Of a stretch of DNA of 64,000 nt, positions 55,014 to 64,000 are shown one piece after another. Below the pieces are notes generated by a model. The model was not told the origin of the DNA, did no database searches, and saw nothing but the letters and a program-made list of their open reading frames with translations. The stretch spans positions 9,060,027 through 9,124,026 of the forward strand of contig NC_087068.1 in NCBI RefSeq assembly GCF_963678635.1. Direction: 5' to 3'. Both the position numbers and the translations under genes were made by a program. The first letter of the stretch is position 1. Each line of letters opens with the position of its first letter. This stretch comes from Symsagittifera roscoffensis (lineage: Eukaryota; Xenacoelomorpha; Acoela; Convolutidae).

Positions 55014-57180
55014 TGTTGCTATTGAAGTTGATCGTCGAAGATCCTGTCGTATTTAGATTGTGAGAACGGCTCTAAAAAACCGAGGCGATGCGCAACTTAG
55101 TTAGAAAAAAGGAAAATTAAACAAAACCAGGAATCGTCTATGATTTAGAAAACGTTTTTTTTAAATGTCCGTCTAAGGGTTTTGTATATATATTTTTTAT
55201 TATGTTTTACAATTAGGGCATTCGCAATTAAAGTCAATCAAAAATTGAAAAACAAACAAAGCGTTGTTCCGTGAACTGTCAAAAAGACTTTTTGTTATGT
55301 ATTTTTTTGTTTAGGTCCACCAAAACCTATTTATCTATAGTTTTAGGGTGGTAAATTATAAATCAATTCAAATAACAATTTTAATTGCAATACTCGTATT
55401 AACCTCAAGCCAATTTAAGTTTTACTTTTCTGTCATGTGAAATAAAAACAAAAAAATTGAAAAACAATCTTCAAAGAGTTCTTCTATGAACTGTCAAACA
55501 GATTTTTTGTTATGCTCAATGCAATTCTAGCCAAATTTTTTAAGTAGACATAGTCTTCAAATCTGCAGCATCAAGTGCCAGTATATTTTTTACTTTTTTT
55601 GATATGTCAAATTACACTTTAACAAGAAGCGTTATTGTTTCAAAAAAACGCAAGGAAATGTTATTTGTTACGTTTTCTCTTCAAATTCGATATCAACTTT
55701 TGCTTTCACGTACAAAATTTTGAACCAAGATAGTTGTTTTATTTTGCGAAGCAAAATTACAACGAACAAGATGAATTGACAAGAAAAACTACAAAAGGTT
55801 GTTTGTTCTCAGTGTGTTCAGAAATTGGTTATCTCTATCACAGTCTTATAAGACAGTTTTTTTTTGTGAAGAGATTGAAATAAATTGTCAAAAATATTTA
55901 AGGCAGCGACCAACGAAAACTACTACAAAAAACAAAAGGCTCGAGTATGTTTTTTTTCTGGATTTTTTGAAAGTGTGTGAGAAAAAAACGAGACAATTCG
56001 GGGTTAAACATTAAAAATATATTTGCCCACATCTAATCTTGGTTTTCTTCAGCTTGTATTTTTTCCAACTATTCGTCTTCCTTTTGTTTTCAATTCTTCT
56101 TTTTTTCTAGTTTTTCTGAAGGAGAAGCCCAAATTCAAGCTGAATAGAGAAGTAATTCAAACCAAGAAAAGCATCCAATTTTTGAATAAATATTCACAAC
56201 CTGATCAGTGTATATTGATTGTCAGTATCATACATTTGCGAGATGAGAATCCAATCTTCTGAAAGAGTATTCAAAACATATCCAAAAAATACATTTGTAC
56301 CACTGTATTGTAACTTTGGCTTAATTGTATTATATTGCTGTATTGTGTCGCTGTGTTGTTTCGCTGTTTTGTAGAATTTAACCAATTTACCAAACCAAAT
56401 TATTTGCTGAAATTTTCCCGAAAATTCCAAAAAAGGGGGATTGTATTCCTTCTTTACTATATAAGAAACTTTGTGATCTTTAAGGCTGTACGAAAGTTGA
56501 TGAGATCGGCTTTTTTGCTCGCCAAAACATGTAGTTGACTCGTCACTTTAGGTCAAAACATGTCTCCAAGAGTCAACTTTCTTAGTTCTGGTTTGTTTCG
56601 AGAGTGTTTATATCACAGAGATTACAAATGTTTGATCACAGTGACTTTTGATTTATAAAGATTGGGAAAATGTAGTTGCTTCGGCAACATCTGTTATAAA
56701 CTGCATAATTTAACTAACAAGACGGCTCGTAGATCAGATTGAAACTCTGATTTTTCAGACTGCTCTTTAGCAAATTTCGACTAACTTTTGTTCAACAAAG
56801 TTTTGTTGAGTTATATATATTTTTAATTTTTGCTTATATAAAATGTAAAGTGCTACAATTTGAGTGTAATTTTTATGAACAATAATTTTGCCTCGAGTCA
56901 ATATCGAGGGATATTTTGTCACGCCTAAATAGCTCGCGTATTGAAACTATTAAGTAAAATACAAAGCATTTGTTCGTGTGCAAACACACTGGATTGGCAT
57001 TCCAAAAATTACCGAAGCAGTCTCCGCGCTGTCAAATTTCCTTAAAAATTTGGTCTGAGCAAAAAACATCCTCTATAAATCCTCTTCGCTTCCTTCGAAA
57101 GTCGAAAGAAAACTGGTCACTTTCCGCCTTTGTCGAAAGCCACCGAAAAAACTTCTTTTAAAAACATACAAGATAACTAT
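55014..57180. other. AT-rich stretch upstream of the BEL/Pao gag
   Basis: It should hold the element's leader and 5' LTR, but I found no matching LTR pair or certain primer site. Two diverged direct blocks share GAACTGTCAAA.AGA.TTTTTGTTATG (55271-55298 and 55489-55515). Short ORFs lack domains. Confidence 0.45.
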
Positions 57181-57360
57181 TTGCACTCCCGGGCTAAGGT
57201 TGTGGTTTTATGATCAGACGATCGCGAGCAAATTTTGGTATTTCCAGACTGCCGCGACCAAAAATTGATTTTCTCAGACCGCCGCGACCCAAAATTGGTA
57301 TTTGCAGACTTTGCGGACCGAGCCAATGTGTCCGCGACCGGCACTACCAAATGAAAATTA

Positions 57361-57510
57361 ACTGCGACCGGCGCGACCGAAGAAAAATTAACTGAGACCG
57401 GCGCGACCGAAGAAAAATTAACTGAGACCGGCGCGACCGAAGAAAAATTAACCGAGACCGGCGCGACCGAAGAAAAATTAACCGAGACCGGCGCGATCGA
57501 AGGAAAGTTA
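57361..57510. repeat. GC-rich minisatellite, five 30-bp units
   Basis: Five head-to-tail units of exactly 30 bp; the core is GACCGGCGCGACCGAAGAAA. Degenerate half-units with GCCGCGACC continue upstream to ~57225. On the minus strand it gives a repeated FLRSRRSQLI frame (57344-57601), which is a by-product of the repeat. Confidence 0.92.
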
Positions 57511-57519
57511 ACGGCAATC

Positions 57520-59170
57520 GGGGAAAAACGACTGGAGTAAACCGTTTCAACTGAGTTCGACGAAGGTAAAACAATCGGTTCAGGAGTTTTGGAACAGTCA
57601 AACGATTTACATTTTTGACTTTGTGAGTCGAATGAAGTCAGTTTTCGACTTTTTGGTTCGACCGATGTCCCTTTTCGACCTTGTGTCGACTTTAACGGAC
57701 ATTGTTTGACTTCACTCTTGTCTTCAATACCTTCATATGCAAAAATTAGATCGAAACGCCTGATTTTGGCTTCGAATTTGATCGGCTTGATGTCAAATCC
57801 ACTTTTACTGAAGTAATATTGCCGCAGAGAATATTAAGCTAAACTCAAGTGAATGGACGTCACTTCAATTTAAATTGAAGTCGCGGATTCACCGTTCCAT
57901 TAATTGGCACTTTTCTTCTTATTATGCAAAGGTGAATGGACCCATTTGTGAACTGTCTCATTTCAATGGCGTGCGGTCTACATTTAAACAATCTTTTAAG
58001 CAGACAGAACATCAAGTAGACGAATACTTTATTAACCAATCAGGATCAACACAAAAAAAAAACGTAAGCAATAAGTATTCTTGAGTAAGTTTGCTATTTT
58101 TGTATCGATTCTGATTGGCTAAAATAGTATTTGTCTACTTGAGGACCTGTCTACTAAAAATGTTGTAGGCTTATTTCTATGTAAGCCATTTTAATGCCCT
58201 TATTGACACTGTGTATAAACCAGGCTAACCTGAAGTCTTTAAAAAATATTTATTTATAAAAAAAGTTATCTTAATTCTGAATTGCAACGCAATCACAATT
58301 GTTTAAAAAATCATTCTTATTCAAACTTTACTAACATATATTTATCTGGTTTGCCTGAAGGATTATTCAGTTTTGGCCTTGAGAAAATAACGTTTTGACT
58401 TCGGGAAAAGGGAACCACCCAAAACTACTGATAACAACAAAAAATCATTCATACCTTCTGCGCGAACCCTATTAATTCATACTTTTGGGCTAATTTATTT
58501 CTTCCGCTAGAAAATGCAGTCAACTTATATAAACGATTTAGTTCGAGACGTATGAAAAAGACCTGAATTTGTTTATAACCAGAATTTAGGTAGAGATTTA
58601 TGGATGTTTTTATTGCAAGTCAATTTTGACCCAAAGTGGCGCCTCTTAACCGAAGCTATTATTTTGAGAATTTGAATCAATAGTTTACCCTCGAGTGAGT
58701 GTAGTTCAAAAATCAGTTTGTTTTGACGTTACTTTTTTGAGCAGTGTTAGTTATTTACCTGGATGATTTTTTATTGAAATCATATAACAAAGAAATCTTA
58801 AAATTGTTTTTTTTTCCTTATTATGTTGTTAATTTGCTTCAAACATAAATTAGCATTTTTCTTAAATCGCAACGTTCAAATTGGAGTTTTGGCGTGGAGA
58901 TAAGATAGTTCACTTGGTCTTTTTTGGGGGGGGGGGGGTTCAGGGGCTAAAAAATGACCGACTTTGTCTAATTATAACGTCCATTTTAAAGCTCGATTTC
59001 CGTGCTCAATCACAGATCAACGATGAATTGAAGCTGAAGAACTAACGAGGAAAAATGTATCAGTTGGCATGAGTGATAATGTGAAAAGGATAGAATCTAA
59101 AATCCACTATAAAAGAAAAAAAAACTTAAACTGGAAGTTCCTTTGAACATTGTTAAGATCATCCTGACAA
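57520..59170. other. AT-rich stretch before the assembly gap
   Basis: No gene recognised. A run of 13 G is at 58926-58938. Confidence 0.5.
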
Positions 59171-59370
59171 NNNNNNNNNNNNNNNNNNNNNNNNNNNNNN
59201 NNNNNNNNNNNNNNNNNNNNNNNNNNNNNNNNNNNNNNNNNNNNNNNNNNNNNNNNNNNNNNNNNNNNNNNNNNNNNNNNNNNNNNNNNNNNNNNNNNNN
59301 NNNNNNNNNNNNNNNNNNNNNNNNNNNNNNNNNNNNNNNNNNNNNNNNNNNNNNNNNNNNNNNNNNNNNN
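59171..59370. other. assembly gap (200 N)
   Basis: Exactly 200 unknown bases; the true size is not known. Nothing is claimed across it. Confidence 0.99.
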
Positions 59371-60138
59371 CCTCAAATTCAACAAATTTTTTGTATGATT
59401 TGACTTAAGATTAAATTGAGCCCAAATATCAAAGCATGATGCAAGATACTTGTGTTTGTACAAACAGTCCAATACAAAACATTACGGCCGAAAATAGTCC
59501 CAAAAATGATATCGACACTCAAAAAAACAGTTCCGTAAAAACAGTCCTTTAATAAATCCCAAAATCAGCCCAAAAAATTCCACTGATCAAAGTGATAAAT
59601 GTCTCAGAAATGGAAAGTTCTCTCGGATTGAAAAAATTTTGTTTCTAAAAAACCCAAATGATAAAAGTTAGTACAACATAGAAATTAAAACTACCTAAAT
59701 AACAGCATCATACACTCAATAAATTCAACAATTCGTGACACAGAAAAATTTAACGCAATTAAAAAATGATCTCTTCGTTTAATTTCCAAAAAGATTTGTG
59801 GACCTTGTAATTCTTTCACTAAAATGTCTGCAGTTTCAGAAATTCAAATTAACCAGCAACAGTTTTCTTAAATTGTAAAAGCCAAATAATTTATCCTATT
59901 TTCCCATATAAAAAGGGGGATCTTTCACTTTCTTGAAATCCCTTGTATGCTTGAAATGTATCACGTTTTTTAAAATTTACTTTTCTATTTCATTTAGGGT
60001 CCTATTAATATTACTAAAAGATTCTAAGGCACGGAACTTGGGATGAATTTATAAATTCAAACTCTGGGCACTTTTTTTAATAAACTCGAAATGGTTCTTG
60101 AAAGTGCATCTTCTTAACCATCGTTAAAAGTTATCAGT
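59371..60138. other. 3' flank of the aldo-keto reductase gene
   Basis: AT-rich with no coding frame; probably includes its 3' untranslated region. No clear AATAAA on the minus strand close to the stop was found. Confidence 0.5.
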
Positions 60139-61469
60139 TTAACTCTCGTAATGAGGGTAATATCCTGGTTGATATCTTTTTCCGATTATGTAATCGGGCA
60201 TCATTATGTCACTCAACCCTTGTGCCTCCGCCTTCGTAAGAGTGAAATTTACACTGTCCACGTTTTTCTCCAAGTTCTCAATTTTGGCAGTTCCTGGAAT
60301 TGGAACAATATCATCACCTTGAGCCATAACCCAAGATAGAGCCAGTTTAGAAGCTGTACAACCTCCGCCTTTCCTAGCCGCCATAGCTTCAATTTTTTCG
60401 ACTCGTTTTGCATTCTGCTGAATTGCTTCTTGTTCGAAGCGAGGGTTATCCAAGCGCCAGTCACCATGTTTTAGCTCTTCCCTCTTTTTAAATTTTCCAG
60501 TCAAGAATCCTCGTCCCAAAGGCGAATAGGCGACAATACCGATTCCCAACTCACGACATGTCGGAATAATGTCTTTTTCGACGTCACGTGACCACAATGA
60601 ATACTCAATTTGGACAGCTGTGATTGGTTGAATTGCATGTGCTTTTCGAATATTCTCGGCCTTTGCCTCACTTAAGCCGACTCCTTTGATGACGCCTTCT
60701 TTGATCAACTCTTTCATAGCTTCCATACTTTCTTCAATCGGAGTTGCAGGGTCAAGTCTTTGCATGTATAAAATATCGATATAAGAACCTAGCCTCTCAG
60801 CGGCTTTTCGACCTTCGTCCACGAGAAAATCTTTCTTACCGCACATTGCGGGTATGTTGTTCTTGAAAGCAACTCCTGTTTTAGTAGCAATGCAAAGATC
60901 TTTCCGCTCTTCCGGCGTCAACTCTATAAGGTGGACAAGTTAGTTTTTAGGCTCCTTGTAGGTAAACATTTTAGAAAATTAAAATATGTATGATACGCGG
61001 GCAAAGAAAATGATGGGGGGACGCGAGCAAAAAAGCCACTTTGATATCGGCAGAATTCAGATATAATTCCTTGGTCATGACAACTCTCTCTGTTTCTGAG
61101 AATTATTCTCGCTGACGAATATGAAATACCATGTTTAAAATTTTACTTTTTTGGTTTTTAAGTATTTCAAGAATTTCAATAAATTTAATCCGGAATTAAA
61201 TAATTTCCGGAAGTAAATGTTTCATGAGCCTAAATCTAAACGATTCCTTTTAGGAATTTTCCCAGAAGTGTCTCGTTATGTCCAAACCCGTAAACGAAAG
61301 ACGAGTCAAACATGGTCACGCCCAGTTCACGTGCCCGCCGAAGAACCTTCAGAGCGTCATTGTCGGAAAAATTAGGGTCGTCCATCTTGTAAATTGATGG
61401 CTCTAATGACATGCATCCGTAACCGATTTGTGAACAAGTTGCACCACAGCCCAGTTCAATTTGTTTCAT
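60139..61469 (-). CDS. aldo-keto reductase, two exons
   Basis: NADPH-dependent oxidoreductase of the aldo-keto reductase superfamily, closest in motif layout to the bacterial/plant-like AKR13-type (YakC, auxin-induced-type) group; cytosolic. Exon 1 is 61469-61242 (76 codons, ATG start) and exon 2 is 60921-60139 (260 codons plus stop), joined by a 320-nt GT-AG intron in phase 0; total 336 residues, normal for the family. Motifs: GYGCMSL near the N-terminus; catalytic D55 and Y60 in FDSSFVYG; catalytic K90 in IATKTG; VGLSE; EYSLWSRD; AYSPLGRGFLTG, which binds the cofactor; and IPGTAKIENLEKN near the C-terminus. The tetrad His, expected in 'yyqHRvDP', is Gln130 here (LYMQRLDP, codon CAA at 60762-60760). 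This would be expected to weaken or change activity. The substrate is unknown. Confidence 0.9.
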
Positions 61470-62337
61470 TTTGAATTATCTCTTACTTTTCCAATTAGAG
61501 ACTGAAAACAGCGCAAAAGGACAGAAATTTGAATTGATCAAAAACGACGAGCGGAATTTGATTCGAATTAGTTCAATGTGCAAATAAAGAATTATATGAT
61601 TTTGCTTACTTATGCTCCGTTGTTTAAGCTTGAGCAAACTCAAACATGTTCAAATTCTTGCGCTTTTAGTTTGGGCTGAAATGTCAGACCGGTTTAGGCT
61701 TTCAGCTCTGGAAACAACGGTACAAGCTTTAGTTTATAACGATTCATAACGAACATATCGATTAAACTATTGAAGATAATGATCGTAAAAGAAATCAGAC
61801 TGCTTGCATCAGGGCAGAGCCCTGAGTTACCAAATGCGCATTAAGATATCTGAAGTAAGTTTCCCAGTGATAGCCAAAACAAATGATAGCCATCAGTAAT
61901 ACAAAAAATGGCACTAGAATGGCGCCAAACGGTTTTCGAAGAGGGAAAAAAAGTAATCAATACTATTCATGGTACCTGAAATTTTGACTGTTAACACAAT
62001 AACGACTGCAAAAAAGTGCACCGACGAACTTCATTTTTAATTCATCAAAAACTTCAATCTCAACAAGATTGCTCGTATCGCGGAGAAGCACTTGGCTCTG
62101 AAATTCGTAAATTTCGTTTTAAAAAATGAAAAAAGTTTCATGACTCATGAGTGAAAGAAAAAACCCTTAAATGCTGTTTCAACTGCTAACTGATGAAATT
62201 TAGATTTCAGAGACGTTTGAAAACGGACCATTTAGTCTAAAGACGTTTTCTCAGGCTTCACTCTGGGATATACTTGTTACCAATATTGTAAGCTAGTCTA
62301 CAAATTTGTGATCCTAATAACAATTTCAGCAAATTAT
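61470..62337. other. 5' flank of the reductase gene with element fragments
   Basis: Likely holds the promoter; no TATA box is obvious. Two fragments of Helentron-like right ends lie at ~61798-61838 (TGCTTGCATCAGGGCAGAGC) and ~62064-62105 (AACAAGATTGCTCGTATCGC), both in reverse orientation. Confidence 0.5.
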
Positions 62338-62852
62338 TGTTACGACTTTCGTAACAAAAATAACAGAAAATTTGTGCTCGGGTGGTTTTCTTAATCTTTA
62401 AACAAACTTTGACTTTTTAATTAAGAATTTTTGACAGAACTTTTTTTATATATATCAGCCAAAAGGTATTGTTGTCTTGAGTTCAAATTTTAAACGATAT
62501 TTTACTTGTGATCATTTTTCATAATTTATGATTGCTTGAAGATAGCCATTTTTGCAAATTTGGGACAATTAACGCGCCATATAGTTCGCGCTATTAACGT
62601 GTAAGCGGAAATATAATCCCTCTTAGAAATCGTTTGGTTGAATTGGTTGAAACAAGGTAGTTACCATAGTTGACTTTCACTTGGAGCAAAAACTATCACT
62701 TTGTTTTTTATATGGCGTGTGGTTGGATAATTTTAGTATACTATTTTTTATTTTGTTTCTCGAAAAAAATCATCTTTATTAAAAGCTAACACATAGATTT
62801 TAAAAGACAGTCGGAACAATGAGGGCTTTGCCTTGATACGAGCAATTTTGTT
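62338..62852 (+). mobile_element. Helentron-like element, copy 7, diverged
   Basis: 515 bp. Terminus TGTTACGACT (one change), central ACGCGCCATATAGTTCGCGC, AGTCGGAACA, degraded hairpin and end AGCAATTTTGTT. It has many more changes than copies 1-6, so it is an older insertion. Confidence 0.72.
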
Positions 62853-63724
62853 GTTATTATTGTTATAAGTCACATGTATAGGCTGTCAAACTCACTGGTA
62901 GTGTTTACTGGTTGTCAACTTTATCTTACTATTTATTTTTAAAATTGGATCTATTAAGCCCGCTTGACTGCACGTAGAATGAGCGGAGCTCTTAATAATT
63001 TTGAGGTTGTTCTTTGATTGGCTGGTTGTTTTTAAACACTACTAATCTCAAATTATTGTCGAGAAAAAATAGTAGAAATTTCTAAACAAAAAAAGATAAA
63101 TTATTTCATGGCTTTGGGTCACCCTGAAATTCCCGACTTAAAACAAATGCTTTCACAATCGAGCAAACTTCAAAAAGTAGGCAAATACTTTGACGTTTTT
63201 CAATTTCAAGTTCAAAGTTAAGTTTTATTTTAACAAAAATTGAAAAAAGTTGACAAACTAAACTGTGTGATAGAGGGGTCCAAGAAAATAACCGGGTACT
63301 TTATGTAAACAGAGAGCCGCAGAATTGTTTCGTTTTTTGCTTCAGGTTAATTACGTTTCAGAAAAAGTTTAAAAACGACCTACTGGTGTGTATTGATTAT
63401 TTAATTGCTATTTTAGCTTAAAATAGTGTGATTCGGGACACCTTTCTCACATTTGGCTTTTACTGGGACCCCTCTAGTACCGACTTGTACCGACGAACTT
63501 TGTCTGTATTTCGAATAAAATGTACACAAGCTCTGTTCAATGTTTTAACTGAAAGCTCCTTATTCCCCGAAAAAACAATATCTATAATAAGAAAAACTGC
63601 CTAATTTTTGAACTGTTTAATAAAGAAAACGAAAAGTAATTTCTATTTAAAAAAAAAACTTTTCTTTTGCTTTTGTTTCAAGTGGTGAGATTGTGAGATG
63701 GGACTGATTTGGTTATTAAAGTGC
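62853..63724. other. AT-rich intergenic stretch, no gene seen
   Basis: No open frame, RNA gene or repeat ends recognised. Confidence 0.5.
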
Positions 63725-63890
63725 GAAAATCGGTGACGGTTCATGGCTAAAACAACCTATTCACGGCTAAAAGAGTGTTGATAAAATTTAACTCTACAGT
63801 TTAATTTTACGAGTTTTCTGTGAGTTTGTCAAAAATGGGCGGAAAAAACAGGCTAATCCATAGTTCATTCCCCTCCTGTCTTAAATAATT
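63725..63890 (-). repeat. dispersed repeat copy (partner of 22.8 kb)
   Basis: Reverse-orientation partner of 22805-22960, with GGTGACGGTTCATGG, TTTAACTCTACAGTTTAAT, TTTGTCAAAA and AAACAGGCTAATCCATAGTTC in order. No coding content. Confidence 0.6.
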
Positions 63891-64000
63891 GGAAAATTAA
63901 CTCAAAACAAAGAGACAAGTATGACATTTAAGTCTCTGAAAAATGCAAGTATGCAAAATGGGTCCCGCAATTTTTGAAAAAAAAATCAAAACTACCAGCA

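Noticed and set aside
57344-57601. 85-codon minus-strand ORF rich in FLRSRRSQLI.
   Set aside because: It is wholly made by the 30-bp minisatellite, which is free of stops in this frame.

Overview
This is a gene-poor, AT-rich animal genomic window full of transposable elements. The signs of a eukaryote are split genes with GT-AG introns, long A/T runs, an LTR retrotransposon with an env gene, non-LTR, DNA and Helentron-type elements, tRNA-derived SINE sequence, minisatellites and a 200-N assembly gap. An invertebrate fits best; I cannot name the species. There is nothing bacterial here.

Layout. 1-4590: small TA-flanked MITE, a possible death-fold exon, a decayed non-LTR retrotransposon and an integrase remnant. 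4595-18160: one complete but mutated 13.6 kb Ty3/gypsy-class element with two ~605 bp LTRs and GTAG target duplications. It carries gag, a -1 slippery site, pol with a MACRO DOMAIN between protease and reverse transcriptase, a divergent antisense gene with an intron, an env-like gene and a further 3' ORF with a coiled coil. 18233-20390: a palindrome-rich DNA transposon family. 20.9-29.6 kb: SINE-like sequence and two diverged tandem duplications, one holding a Helentron-like insertion whose empty site is preserved in the sister copy. 29.9-37.8 kb: a MITE with an apparent 8-bp target duplication and a three-exon minus-strand gene for a secreted proprotein; its introns hold a cluster of Helentron-like elements. 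42.9-44.3 kb: a two-exon host gene of unknown function. 45-46 kb: more Helentron-like copies. 48.0-55.0 kb: a minus-strand BEL/Pao-type gag, whose 3' part lies in a nearly identical 2.3 kb tandem duplication. 57.4 kb: a GC-rich minisatellite. 60.1-61.5 kb: a two-exon aldo-keto reductase on the minus strand, the clearest host gene. 62.3-63.9 kb: further repeats.

The main discovery candidate is the gypsy-class element. Its pol holds a TARG1/OARD1-like macro domain, keeping the lysine and aspartate that act in that family's ADP-ribose hydrolysis. It also has an antisense spliced gene between pol and env and a separate 3' ORF. This copy is dead (several stops and single-base frameshifts, LTRs differing at roughly 15-20 positions plus two longer indels). 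The same heptamer TTTAAAC, in register for a -1 shift, sits at the gag end of both the gypsy-class element and the unrelated BEL/Pao gag.
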